From positions 3,877,501 to 3,941,500 of the forward strand of contig NZ_AP021903.1 in NCBI RefSeq assembly GCF_018326005.1: DNA of 64,000 nucleotides. Direction: 5' to 3'. Below, in pieces: positions 44,067 through 53,195 of this stretch. The notes under the pieces were generated by a model. That model did not search any database and was not told the origin of the DNA. It saw nothing but the letters and a program-made list of their open reading frames with translations. The stretch comes from Pseudomonas sp. Seg1. Lineage in GTDB: Bacteria; Pseudomonadota; Gammaproteobacteria; Pseudomonadales; Pseudomonadaceae. Position numbers and translations under genes: made by a program. How positions within the stretch are numbered: position 1 is the stretch's first letter; each line of letters begins with the position of its first letter.

Positions 44067-45235
44067 GTCAGCACGACAAGAATTCCCAAGGCTTCGCGAC
44101 CCGGGTGATCCACGCCGGGCAAGAGCCTGACCCGACCACCGGCGCGCTGATGCCGCCGATCTATGCCAACTCGACTTACCTGCAAGACAGCCCCGGTGTG
44201 CACAAAGGGTTCGACTACGGCCGCTCGCACAACCCGACGCGTTTTGCCCTTGAGCGTTGCGTGGCGGATCTGGAAGGTGGCACCCAGGCGTTTGCTTTCG
44301 CTTCCGGGCTGGCGACGATTTCCACCGTCCTCGAACTGATCGATGCCGGTTCGCACATCATCTCCGGCAACGACCTGTACGGCGGCACCTTCCGCCTGTT
44401 CGACAAGGTGCGCCAACGCAGCGCCGGGCATCGTTTCAGCTACGTCGACCTGACTGACCTGTCGGCGTTCGAAGCGGCGCTGCAGGACGACACGCGCCTG
44501 GTCATCGTCGAGTCGCCGACCAATCCGCTGCTGAGCCTGTCGGATCTGGCGGCCATCGCGCGGATCTGCCGCGCACGCGGGATCATCAGCGTGGCCGACA
44601 ACACGTTTGCCAGCCCGTACATCCAGCGCCCGCTGGAGCTGGGTTTCGACATCGTGCTGCACTCGACCACCAAATACCTCAACGGTCACTCCGACGTCAT
44701 TGGCGGTATTGCCGTGGTCGGGCAGAACGCCGAACTGGCCGAACGCCTGGGCTTTTTGCAGAACGCGGTCGGCGCTATTTCCGGGCCGTTCGATGCATTT
44801 CTGACCTTGCGCGGGGTGAAAACCCTGGCGCTGCGCATGGAGCGGCATTGCAGCAACGCACTGGATCTGGCGCAGTGGCTGGAGCAGCAGCCGCAGGTCA
44901 ACCGCGTCTACTACCCGGGCCTCGCGTCGCATCCGCAGCATGAATTGGCCAAGCGGCAGATGCGCGGTTTCGGCGGGATGATTTCGGTGGATCTGAACAC
45001 TGATCTGGCCGGCGCACGGCGTTTCCTGGAGAACGTGAAGATCTTCGCTCTGGCTGAAAGCCTCGGCGGTGTCGAGAGTCTGATCGAGCATCCGGCGATC
45101 ATGACGCACGCGACCATTCCACCTGAAACCCGCGCCATACTGGGTATCGGCGATGGTTTGGTGCGGCTGTCGGTGGGCGTCGAAGACGTCGAAGACCTGC
45201 GCGCCGATCTGGCGCACGCGCTGACAAAAATCTGA
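44063..45235 (+). CDS. Cystathionine gamma-lyase (Cys/Met PLP family)
   Basis: A 390-residue fold-type-I PLP enzyme: Lys204 in HSTTKYLNGHSDV, RSHNPTR near residue 54, EGGTQAFAFASGLATI, and a final GIEDxED-like VGVEDVEDL. It splits cystathionine to cysteine, 2-oxobutyrate and ammonia, and like CBS can make sulfide. Coupled to CBS by overlap; the pair converts homocysteine to cysteine. A terminator follows at 45251. Confidence 0.92.
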   Translation: MSQHDKNSQGFATRVIHAGQEPDPTTGALMPPIYANSTYLQDSPGVHKGFDYGRSHNPTRFALERCVADLEGGTQAFAFASGLATISTVLELIDAGSHIISGNDLYGGTFRLFDKVRQRSAGHRFSYVDLTDLSAFEAALQDDTRLVIVESPTNPLLSLSDLAAIARICRARGIISVADNTFASPYIQRPLELGFDIVLHSTTKYLNGHSDVIGGIAVVGQNAELAERLGFLQNAVGAISGPFDAFLTLRGVKTLALRMERHCSNALDLAQWLEQQPQVNRVYYPGLASHPQHELAKRQMRGFGGMISVDLNTDLAGARRFLENVKIFALAESLGGVESLIEHPAIMTHATIPPETRAILGIGDGLVRLSVGVEDVEDLRADLAHALTKI

Positions 45236-45250
45236 TCAGGCAAGAACGAC

Positions 45251-45273
45251 AAAGCCCGCACGATGCGGGCTTT
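45251..45273 (+). terminator. Terminator after the gamma-lyase gene
   Basis: AAAGCCCGCA and TGCGGGCTTT form a 10-base stem with a three-base loop, 16 bases after the stop; the following GGTTGTTT gives a short T-rich tail. Confidence 0.88.
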
Positions 45274-46060
45274 GGTTGTTTGAGCAGGCGGCCAGTGCTG
45301 GTCTCTGGCTTACAAGGTTTATCAGGCTTCTCACAGTACCGGGCGAAATTGAAAAAGTAGTGCCTCGGCTGCTTCACACGGCGTAAGGGCTGGATCTCAG
45401 CGCGGAGATCTTTCTAACCGTGTACCCTTCGGAACGCGCCCCACGTCCCCTTGCTATCCGTTTGCGCATCAGTCTGCGTCTTCGCCTACATTCTTCAGCC
45501 TAGCAAAAGGCCGGAAGTCCGGGCTGGCGTTTTTAGACCGATTTCCTTCTTGCCCCTGCCTGCAAGGAAGTGAAACGACTAATCGCTGATTGTCCCCTCG
45601 TCCCCGGCAGGATGGGCAGTCGATGCCGATCCATACTGCTTCAGTCGCGTTTCCCAGTGTCATCAAAATCGTCGACACCCGTGCACTGAAGGGTGCACCC
45701 GTGCCAATTGCCAAACAGCTTGATCGCAGGCGCCGTCGCAGCGGACGGTGCTGATCGGATTAAGGCCAACCGCCTCGCTTACTCCCGCGTAGGCGTCGGC
45801 TCTGATCGAGTCGCCTCGGCATTGATGACCGGCAGTTATTCCGACCAGTTCAACAGCACTCTGTAATACCTTTTTCGGCCCAACGGACGGCTTCGACTTG
45901 CCGTCTGTTCGGCGCCGCAGTAGCACATTTGTGCTAATCGACCGCTGAGCAACCCGACGCTATATTCCCCTGCAACCCTCGATGTTCCCCAACGTTGCCC
46001 TTGCGCAGCGTGCGGGATCGTTGTGCCTGGAAATCAGAACAACACCAAGGAAGAAACACC
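45274..46060. other. Gap without a recognisable gene
   Basis: About 790 bases. Two minus-strand frames (45469-45714 and 45663-45926) are open, but they overlap, have poor starts and no family look. The sequence is less GC-biased than the flanks, and the third-position pattern of genuine Pseudomonas genes is missing. It may be a decayed region. The last 40 bases hold the ribosome site (AAGGAAG) of the lipoprotein gene. Confidence 0.5.
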
Positions 46061-46375
46061 ATGAAACTGCATACCCAGCTCTGCAAAGTCGCCGTTGTCG
46101 GCGCCCTCCTGATCGGCGTCGGCGGTTGCCAGACCGTCAAGCCCAGCGAAGCCAGCATGAAAGAGCGCGCGCAGACCGTCATCGGCAAACCAGTGTCGAA
46201 AATCGACAACGTCCGCAGCGACAGCACCCTCACCTACTACACCGCCTACACCCCGGCCGGTGAGTACAACTGCGAATTACCAAGCGGCGCCATCATCGCG
46301 GTCGCGAGCATGGGCATCATGACGCCGCCGCTGTCATGCCTGCCCAAAGGCGCCTCGCCGATTCCATTCCAATAA
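46061..46375 (+). CDS. Small lipoprotein
   Basis: A 104-residue protein with a lipoprotein signal (VVGALLIGVGGC, lipid-bearing Cys about residue 23). The mature part contains SMKERAQTVIGKPVSKI and ends with hydrophobic, Pro-rich sequence (MTPPLSCLPKGASPIPFQ). It resembles SmpA/OmlA-like small lipoproteins only in its first half. AAGGAAG precedes the ATG at 46061. A second lipoprotein gene follows after 33 bases, probably in one operon. Confidence 0.75.
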   Translation: MKLHTQLCKVAVVGALLIGVGGCQTVKPSEASMKERAQTVIGKPVSKIDNVRSDSTLTYYTAYTPAGEYNCELPSGAIIAVASMGIMTPPLSCLPKGASPIPFQ

Positions 46376-46408
46376 TCCCACTTCCTCGGTAAAGGACTGC
46401 GTTCCATC

Positions 46409-46717
46409 ATGAAAACCCTGATCGCAACACTCACCCTCGCCACCCTGTTCCTCACCGGCTGCGCCACCCCGAAACAATGGGAAGCCACCGGCGGCAGCAA
46501 AAACGATGGCGTCGTCCAGATCTCCTATGAACTGGGTCAATTCGAAAGCGGCCAGACCAGCGCCGAACAAGGCCTGACCGTCGCCGCACAACGCTGCAAG
46601 ACCTGGGGCTACAAAAACGCCGAGGTCACCGGCTCGGAGAAAAACATCTGCCGCACCATGGGCCAGTACAACTGCCTGCAAACTACCATCACTCAGGACT
46701 ATCTCTGCAAACGCTGA
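46409..46717 (+). CDS. YecR-like lipoprotein
   Basis: A 102-residue lipoprotein (LATLFLTGC, Cys18) followed by PKQWEATGGSKNDGVVQISYE and AAQRCKTWGYKNAEV, the pattern of the YecR family. The family is linked to flagellar gene regulons in enterics; whether that holds here is not known. Outer-membrane or periplasmic. Confidence 0.85.
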   Translation: MKTLIATLTLATLFLTGCATPKQWEATGGSKNDGVVQISYELGQFESGQTSAEQGLTVAAQRCKTWGYKNAEVTGSEKNICRTMGQYNCLQTTITQDYLCKR

Positions 46718-46752
46718 TACTTGGCCCATGTAGGCGCAGCGTGCCGCAGCGC

Positions 46753-48381
46753 CTACAGCGTTTCCGCGACGGGCGCTGCTTGCCGGTCGCGCAGGGTTCG
46801 CAAGGTCGTGCGCAGCTCGGCCGGGCGTACCGGTTTGGACAGGATGGCAATTTGGCGGTCGTGCAAGGCCGCCTGTATTTTTTCGATGTCATGCCCGGTG
46901 ATGATCATCGCCGGCACCGCCCAGCCGCGCTGGCGCCGCACATCGTCAATGCATTCGATCCCCGTGGCATGGGTACCGAGATCATAGTCGGCGACGATGA
47001 TGTCGCAATCGGTGACCAAGTCGCGACCCGTCAGTTCGGCCTGCACCACACAGCCCCAACGCTCCAGCAACGCCGACGTGGCCATCAGCACGTTGCGATC
47101 ATCTTCCACCAGACACACCTTCAACCCGGTCAGCAGACCGACCTGTCGCGCATCATCGCGACTGACTGATTGCAGCGGTGGTGCCGCCATGGGCAACCCG
47201 GACAAAGTGACCGCCGTCCCGCGCGCCAACCGCGAGCGCAGCGCGACCTCCAACCCGATCAATTGCCCCAGGCGCTTGACGATCGACAGGCCCAGCCCCA
47301 CACCCTCGACGTCTTTATCGCGCACCTGGCGAACCCGGTAAAACTCCTCGAACACCTTCGGCAGATGCTCCTCGGCGATGCCATTGCCCTGATCGTAAAT
47401 GACGATTGCCAGCCCGGCTGCGCGCCTGCGCACACCGATCAGCACCGGTCGCTGCGCGCCGTACTTGAAGCAGTTGGAAAGTACGTTCTGAACCATGGTC
47501 GCCAGCAGCGCCGGATCGGTGCGCACCCAGTATTCACAAGGTCGCAAGCGCAGTTCCACCCCCGCCCAACGCGCCGCTTCGGCGTTCTGGCGAATCAGAT
47601 CCGCGAGCCATTCGCCCAGATGCACGGTTTGCAATTTCGGCAGGATCCGCCCGTTATCGAGGGTGTACAGATCGAGAATCGAACGGAACAACTGCGACAC
47701 GTTGAGCAGTGAACGGTCGATGTTGTCGACCAAGCGTCGCTCTTCCTCACCCAATCGTGACTCACGCAAGCACGCGGTAAACAGGCCGATGGAGTGGATC
47801 GGCTGGCGCAGGTCATGGCTGGCCTGGGCGAGAAACCGCGACTTCTCCAGATTGGCCGCGACCGCTTCTTCGGACGCTTTGCGCGTGCGTTCAAGCAACA
47901 AGTGCGCATAAAACGGAATCACCGTACTGGTGATCATCAGCATCAACACCATGAACGGTTGCGCCTGCCACACGGGCGTCAGCCGATACACCGCGAGCAA
48001 CGCCAGCAATGCCAACACCGTAGCAATTGCCAGATAACGCGAGCCGTAACGCATGCCGTTGCCGAGGTTGACCCAGATAATCACCGCATACAGCGGCAAT
48101 GCCGCTTCGCCACCGACCACCAGCCCGAAGCAGGTGCCGGTGTAATCGTGGACCATGGCGAAAATCCGCCGTGCCGGATAATGCCCCGGCCAACGCACAA
48201 TCGTCTGGCGCAGCACAATCGAGGCCAGCAAAAACACGCAGATATAGGTGACAACCGGCAGATAGGTATCGAAGCGCTGGGCCGGTAAGACGCCCAGTAC
48301 GCCAATGTAAACCAACGCGATGCTGGCGATGATAATGCGCAGATTGGCCTGATCGAGCTCGGTGTTCTTCTCGAACTTCAT
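46753..48381 (-). CDS. Hybrid sensor histidine kinase with receiver domain
   Basis: A 542-residue kinase starting at the ATG at 48381 ([11 protein letters not shown]). About six membrane segments fill residues 17-175, then a HisKA domain with [13 protein letters not shown] (phosphorylated His), an ATPase domain with [16 protein letters not shown] and GVGLGLSIV, and a C-terminal receiver with VEDD and IIVADYDLG (phosphorylated Asp) and the Lys in LSKPVRP. The membrane sensor has no ligand domain that I recognise. It is divergent from the LuxR-type regulator at 48496, its likely partner. Confidence 0.9.
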   Translation of the reverse strand: MKFEKNTELDQANLRIIIASIALVYIGVLGVLPAQRFDTYLPVVTYICVFLLASIVLRQTIVRWPGHYPARRIFAMVHDYTGTCFGLVVGGEAALPLYAVIIWVNLGNGMRYGSRYLAIATVLALLALLAVYRLTPVWQAQPFMVLMLMITSTVIPFYAHLLLERTRKASEEAVAANLEKSRFLAQASHDLRQPIHSIGLFTACLRESRLGEEERRLVDNIDRSLLNVSQLFRSILDLYTLDNGRILPKLQTVHLGEWLADLIRQNAEAARWAGVELRLRPCEYWVRTDPALLATMVQNVLSNCFKYGAQRPVLIGVRRRAAGLAIVIYDQGNGIAEEHLPKVFEEFYRVRQVRDKDVEGVGLGLSIVKRLGQLIGLEVALRSRLARGTAVTLSGLPMAAPPLQSVSRDDARQVGLLTGLKVCLVEDDRNVLMATSALLERWGCVVQAELTGRDLVTDCDIIVADYDLGTHATGIECIDDVRRQRGWAVPAMIITGHDIEKIQAALHDRQIAILSKPVRPAELRTTLRTLRDRQAAPVAETL

Positions 48382-48495
48382 GGTGAACGTCCTTGTGCCG
48401 CAATCGTCATAATCAGCACAAACCGACAGGCAATGCCCGCACCGGGTGCTAAGGTGCATGCCATCAGCAACACCCGGCCCAGGGAGGGTCACGCC

Positions 48496-49098
48496 ATGAC
48501 ATGCCGAATTATCATAGCCGACGATCACCCGATGTTTCGCGAAGCGATGCTGCGCACGGTGCAGCGCCTGCTCCCCGACGCAAATATTGAACAGGCTGGC
48601 GACCTCGACGCCGTACTGGCGCTGCTGCCCTGTGGCGACGAGCCGGATAGCCTGATTCTGGACCTGCGCTTTCCCGGCCTGACCTGCGTCAGTCAGCTCG
48701 CCGAACTGCGTCGCCGCTTGCCGCGCACCACGCTGATCGTGGTGTCGATGGTTGATGACGAGGCGTTGATCAGCGACGTCATGGCAGCAGGCATCGATGG
48801 TTTCATCGGCAAAAACATCGCACCGGACGAAATCGGTCAGGCGATCCTGGCAATTCGCGAAGGTGAAGTGCTGGTGAAGTTTGCACCGTCGGGCTTATTG
48901 CCGCTGGAGACCGGTGCGGCGCTCACGCCCCGTCAGCAAGAGGTGTTGCGGCTGATCGCGCAAGGCAAGACCAACAAGGAAATCGCCCGTGAACTGGATA
49001 TTTCGCCGTTTACGGTCAGGATTCATGTCTCTTCATTGCTGCGCATACTGAACGTACCCTCACGTGCTGCCGCAGCCGTGAAGAGTCGCTCTCTGTAG
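48496..49098 (+). CDS. LuxR/NarL-family response regulator
   Basis: A 200-residue regulator: receiver domain with DDHPMF and the phosphorylated Asp in LILDLRF, then a LuxR-type HTH ([40 protein letters not shown]). The start at 48496 ([12 protein letters not shown]) follows AGGGAGG. It shares a 114-base promoter region with the kinase gene on the other strand. Confidence 0.92.
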   Translation: MTCRIIIADDHPMFREAMLRTVQRLLPDANIEQAGDLDAVLALLPCGDEPDSLILDLRFPGLTCVSQLAELRRRLPRTTLIVVSMVDDEALISDVMAAGIDGFIGKNIAPDEIGQAILAIREGEVLVKFAPSGLLPLETGAALTPRQQEVLRLIAQGKTNKEIARELDISPFTVRIHVSSLLRILNVPSRAAAAVKSRSL

Positions 49099-49130
49099 GA
49101 GCTGCCGCAGGCTGCGGTAGCTCCTGCAAA
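49095..49130. repeat. Short palindrome GGAGCTGCCGCAGGCTGCGG
   Basis: TAGGAGCTGCCGCAGGCTGCG and the following GTAGCTCCTG pair into a hairpin in the convergent gap between the regulator and BASS genes. A relative of the outer arms at 12367-12541; it may serve as a two-way terminator. Confidence 0.6.
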
Positions 49131-49136
49131 TCAGCG

Positions 49137-50135
49137 TTATGGATCAACTTGCGCCATCAACTCAGGCACCGACTCCGGACGTTTTGCGTAGCGCTGCGCG
49201 AGCACCGCACACACCATCAATTGAATCTGATGGAACAGCATCAACGGCAGAATCAACACACCAATGGTGCTGCCGGCGAACAACACCTGCGCCATCGGCA
49301 CGCCGGTCGCCAGGCTCTTTTTCGAGCCGCAGAACAGGATGGTGATGCGGTCTTCCTGGTTGAAACCAAACGCCTTGCCCAGCAGGGTCGACGCGAGCAA
49401 CACCAGCGCCAGCAAGATACAGCAGACCACCACCAGCCCCAGCAGCTCGATGAGCGGAATCTGGTGCCAGATGCCTTCGTTGACCGCCTCACTGAACGCG
49501 CCGTAGACCACCAGCAGAATCGAGCCCTGATCGACAAATTTCAGCCAGTTCTTGTTGCGCCCTACCCACGCACCGATCCAGCGCCGGGCGATCTGCCCGG
49601 CGATAAATGGCAGCAGCAGTTGCACGCTGATTTTCAGGATCGCATCGAGGGTCGAGCCGCCGTCGCCATGCACGTTGAGCAGCAAGGTCACCAGCAACGG
49701 CGTGAGGAAAATTCCGAACAGGCTGGACGCCGCAGCGCTGCAAATCGCCGCTGGAATATTGCCTCGCGCCAGCGAGGTGAAGGCAATCGCCGACTGCACG
49801 GTGGCGGGCAATGCGCACAGGTAGAGCATGCCCATGTACAGCTTGTCGCCGATCAACGGCGACAGCAGTGGTTTCAGCGCCAGCCCCAGTAGCGGGAACA
49901 AGACAAAGGTCAGGCCGAACACCAGCAGATGCAGGCGCCAGTGGCCGGCACCGGCGATGATCGACTCTCGGGAGAGCTTGGCGCCGTGGAGGAAAAACAG
50001 CAGCGCGATGGCGATGTTGGTCAACCAGCCGAAGCCGACCGCGACCTGACCGCTGGCTGGCAGAAAACTGGCCAGCAGCACAACGCCGATCAGCGTCAGG
50101 GTGAAGTTATCGGGAAGGAATCTAGGGCGCGTCAT
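49137..50135 (-). CDS. Bile acid:sodium symporter family protein
   Basis: A 332-residue membrane protein with about nine to ten helices. LFFLHGAKLSRESI, ALPATVQSAIAFTSLARGN and the late CGSKKSLATGVPMA match the SBF-like branch (PF13593, YfeH type). Such carriers move organic anions with sodium. The neighbouring AraC regulator at 50219 is divergent and may control it. Confidence 0.88.
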   Translation of the reverse strand: MTRPRFLPDNFTLTLIGVVLLASFLPASGQVAVGFGWLTNIAIALLFFLHGAKLSRESIIAGAGHWRLHLLVFGLTFVLFPLLGLALKPLLSPLIGDKLYMGMLYLCALPATVQSAIAFTSLARGNIPAAICSAAASSLFGIFLTPLLVTLLLNVHGDGGSTLDAILKISVQLLLPFIAGQIARRWIGAWVGRNKNWLKFVDQGSILLVVYGAFSEAVNEGIWHQIPLIELLGLVVVCCILLALVLLASTLLGKAFGFNQEDRITILFCGSKKSLATGVPMAQVLFAGSTIGVLILPLMLFHQIQLMVCAVLAQRYAKRPESVPELMAQVDP

Positions 50136-50218
50136 GATGTGTTCATCCGGGGTTGCCAGGGCGTGCCAGCGACTTTAACGTGACAGGGAATTACCGACTA
50201 ACGCCGAAGAGCCTGCAG

Positions 50219-51007
50219 ATGCCGCCTAAAGGACAGGACAAAAGCTTTCGACGCAGCATTCCCGGGCTGCCCAGCCTGCCGCGCCCGCTGTACGGGCGCA
50301 CCGAATCGCTGCCCAATCGCGCACTGACCCGGCGTCACAGCCATCCGTGGGTGCAATTGTCCTATGCGATTCAAGGCGTACTTGAGGTGCAGACCAGCGC
50401 CGGGCGTTTCGTTGCGCCGCCGGAACGCGCAGTGTGGATTCCTGCCGGCGTACCGCATCGGGTATTCAGTTCGCCGCACACCGAGATGCGCAGCCTGTAT
50501 ATCGATTGCAACGTCGCCTCGCGGCAGATCGAGCGCTGTCATGTGCTCGGCGTCAGCGATCTGCTCAGGGAGCTTATCCGCGCCTTCAGCCAGATGCCGG
50601 TGGAATACGATGAGCGCGGCGCTCACGGGCGCCTCGCTCAAGTGATCCTCGATCAACTGGCCGACGCACCACACATCGACCTGATGCTGCCGCTGCCCCA
50701 GGACGCCCGTTTGCGCCAGATCTACCAGAGCCTGGAGCAACACCCGGAACAACAGACCACGCTGAGCCACTGGAGCGACAAATTCGGCGTCACCGAAAAG
50801 ACCCTCACGCGTCTGTTTCTGCGCGATACCGGCCTGACCTTCCGTGCCTGGCGCCAGCGTTTGCGCCTGCTCGGTGCGCTGACGCCACTGGAGAAAGGCG
50901 AACGCGTCACCGACGTCGCGCTGGCCTGCGGTTACGACTCGACGTCGGCGTTTATCGCGGCGTTTCGCCAACAGTTTGGGGAAACGCCGGGGGAGTTTTT
51001 CCATTGA
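50219..51007 (+). CDS. AraC-family regulator
   Basis: A 262-residue regulator from the ATG at 50219 (an ATG at 50153 gives 22 more residues). The N-terminal cupin part has RRHSHPWVQLSYAIQGVLEV and ERAVWIPAGVPHRV; the C-terminal double HTH includes FGVTEKTLTRLFLRDTGL and VALACGYDSTSAFIAAFRQ. Small-molecule binding by the cupin is usual. It ends directly against the DyP gene (convergent, no gap). Confidence 0.9.
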   Translation: MPPKGQDKSFRRSIPGLPSLPRPLYGRTESLPNRALTRRHSHPWVQLSYAIQGVLEVQTSAGRFVAPPERAVWIPAGVPHRVFSSPHTEMRSLYIDCNVASRQIERCHVLGVSDLLRELIRAFSQMPVEYDERGAHGRLAQVILDQLADAPHIDLMLPLPQDARLRQIYQSLEQHPEQQTTLSHWSDKFGVTEKTLTRLFLRDTGLTFRAWRQRLRLLGALTPLEKGERVTDVALACGYDSTSAFIAAFRQQFGETPGEFFH

Positions 51008-51952
51008 TCAGCGATCGGCCAGCGCTTCCAACAAATCGGCTGATGGCACGAAATACAGGCTGCCAGTCACCGCCGTGCTGAAATCCAGCAGCTTGTCGTA
51101 GTTGCCCGGTGGTTTGCCGACGAACATGTTTTCCAGCATCTGTTCCATCGGCGCTGGCGAACGCGCATAACCGATAAAGAACGTACCGAACTCCCCGGCT
51201 CCCGGCCGGCCGAACGGCATGTTGTCACGGAGGATCTTCACCTCCTCGCCGTCCGCTGTGGTGATCGTCGTCAGCGCACTGTGGGAGTTGCTCGGTTTGA
51301 CCGAGTCATCCAGTTCGATATCGGACAATTTCTTGCGCCCGATCACGCGCTCTTGCGCCTCGACACTCAGTTCATTCCACGCACTCATGTTGTGTAGATA
51401 CTTCTGCACCAGCACGTAACTGCCGCCACTGAAGTCCGGATCCTCATCGCCGACGATGGTGAAGTTCACGGCTTTGCGCCCGACCGGGTTTTCCGTACCG
51501 TCGACAAAACCGATGATGCTGCGCATGTCGAAATAGCGGAAACCCTGGACCTCATCGACCACGGTCACGGCATCGCCCAGCGCTGCCATGATCTGCGTGG
51601 CCAACTCGAAACACAGATCCATTTGATCAGCGCGGATGTGCAGCAGCAAATCGCCGGGGGTCGCCGGGGCGTGGCGCCCGGCCGCGCCAAATTCGCGGAA
51701 ACCGTGCAGTGACGCCGGTCGCGGGCTGCCGAACAGACGATCCCAGGCATTCGAGGAAAACCCGCAGACGCAGGACAGATTGCCTGCCGGTACGCGTTTG
51801 CCCACCGAGCGCACCAGCCCCGCGAGATCAGCGCACCAGCCTTTTACGGTGTCGTTCGCTGCGGTGCCGGCATTGAGCGTCGCGACGATAAAAATCGCGC
51901 TACTGGTAATCGGGCTGCACACCGCTTGAGGTTCCAGAGTGTCATCGGTCAT
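51008..51952 (-). CDS. DyP-type heme peroxidase
   Basis: A 314-residue dye-decolourising peroxidase of the B type. The GxxDG signature is present as GFVDGTENP; the proximal His lies in SNSHSAL; the C-terminal GTFFIGYARS completes the fold. It oxidises dyes, phenolics or Mn(II) using hydrogen peroxide. No signal peptide. It stands alone; no encapsulin gene is nearby. Confidence 0.92.
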   Translation of the reverse strand: MTDDTLEPQAVCSPITSSAIFIVATLNAGTAANDTVKGWCADLAGLVRSVGKRVPAGNLSCVCGFSSNAWDRLFGSPRPASLHGFREFGAAGRHAPATPGDLLLHIRADQMDLCFELATQIMAALGDAVTVVDEVQGFRYFDMRSIIGFVDGTENPVGRKAVNFTIVGDEDPDFSGGSYVLVQKYLHNMSAWNELSVEAQERVIGRKKLSDIELDDSVKPSNSHSALTTITTADGEEVKILRDNMPFGRPGAGEFGTFFIGYARSPAPMEQMLENMFVGKPPGNYDKLLDFSTAVTGSLYFVPSADLLEALADR

Positions 51953-52147
51953 CGCTGAAAGTACCGCTGCGCAAGGGGTGCGCCAAGGGCTCGCCCCGGT
52001 GAAAGAGGATGGGTCGGATTGCCGCTGGCGGCCGACACTTCGTTTTTAACGAACTCTGCCCCAGAAATAAACGATTTTTCTTTGCCGCGAACCCGTCGCT
52101 AGCATGGCTTCGTCTGACCCTCATCGAACAAGACCGGGAGCGCGAAC

Positions 52148-53122
52148 ATGCCCGCCACCCACATCAGTATCGGCGAACCATGGATGTGGGGCGCCTTCAT
52201 CGTTTTCGTTCTGGCCATGCTGGCATTGGACCTGTTTGTGTTCGGCGGACGCAAGGCGCATCGGGTGTCCGTGCGCGAAGCCTTGTCCTGGGTCATTGCC
52301 TGGTGCTTGTTGGCACTGGCGTTTGCGGCCCTGCTCTGGTGGTACCTGAACGGTACGTTTGGCGGTGAAATCGCGCAGCAGAAAACCCTGGAATTTCTCA
52401 CCGGTTATCTGATCGAGCAGTCACTGTCTATCGACAACATGTTTATCTTCGTGATGATCTTCAGCTACTTCGCCGTGCCACCGGAGTTACAGCGTCGAGT
52501 GCTGCTGTACGGGGTGCTCGGGGCGATCGTGATGCGCGCGGTGATGATTTTCGCCGGCGTCTGGCTGGTCTCCCGGTTCGAATGGCTGCTGTATGCCTTC
52601 GGCGTGTTCCTGATCATCACCGGGATCAAGATGCTGGTGTTTGCCGATCAGCAACCGGATCTGGACAACAACCCGTTACTGCGCTGGGTGCGCGGGCATT
52701 TACGCATTACCAGCGGTTTTCATGGCGAACGGTTTTTCGTCCGGCAAAACGGCGTGCGCTGGGCCACGCCGATGTTTCTGGTGCTGGTGCTGATCGAGGC
52801 GAGCGACCTGATGTTTGCGGTGGACAGCATCCCGGCGATCTTCGCGGTAACCACCGACCCGTTCATCGTATTCACCTCGAATATTTTCGCGATCATGGGC
52901 CTGCGGGCACTGTACTTCCTGCTGGCGGACATGGCTGAGCGCTTTCATTTGCTCAAGTACGGATTGGCGATTGTGCTGGTGTTCATTGGCGGCAAGATGA
53001 CGCTGATGCCGTGGTTTCACCTGCCGGTGGAATGGTCGCTGGCGGTGGTGGGAAGCGTGATTCTCGGCTCGGTGCTGTTAAGCCTGATGGTGAGCAAAAA
53101 CGCACAACGCAACACGCAATGA
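52148..53122 (+). CDS. TerC/Alx family membrane protein
   Basis: A 324-residue protein with eight to nine membrane segments. The metal-site segments EQSLSIDNMFIFVMIF and LIEASDLMFAVDSIPAIFAV carry conserved Glu, Asp and Asn residues. Members export Mn(II) or confer tellurite or pH resistance. I checked the 195 bases before it for the yybP-ykoY manganese riboswitch and saw no convincing match. Confidence 0.9.
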   Translation: MPATHISIGEPWMWGAFIVFVLAMLALDLFVFGGRKAHRVSVREALSWVIAWCLLALAFAALLWWYLNGTFGGEIAQQKTLEFLTGYLIEQSLSIDNMFIFVMIFSYFAVPPELQRRVLLYGVLGAIVMRAVMIFAGVWLVSRFEWLLYAFGVFLIITGIKMLVFADQQPDLDNNPLLRWVRGHLRITSGFHGERFFVRQNGVRWATPMFLVLVLIEASDLMFAVDSIPAIFAVTTDPFIVFTSNIFAIMGLRALYFLLADMAERFHLLKYGLAIVLVFIGGKMTLMPWFHLPVEWSLAVVGSVILGSVLLSLMVSKNAQRNTQ

Positions 53123-53131
53123 CACGTTTGA

Positions 53132-53190
53132 GACTGCTCGCGAAGACGTCGGGGCAGGCACATCCATACTGAATGTGCTGCCCTCTGACT
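53132..53190. repeat. REP-like remnant
   Basis: CTGCTCGCGAAGACG at the left and GCACATCCATACTGAATGTG with CTGACTGAC in the centre resemble the REP pairs; the right unit is missing. Confidence 0.5.
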
Positions 53191-53195
53191 GACGA

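Noticed and set aside
45469..45926. Two minus-strand frames of about 80-90 codons
   Set aside because: They overlap each other, have no ribosome site and no protein-like composition.
51953..52147. yybP-ykoY (manganese) riboswitch before the TerC gene
   Set aside because: Some G-rich pairing is possible, but the conserved loops could not be found.
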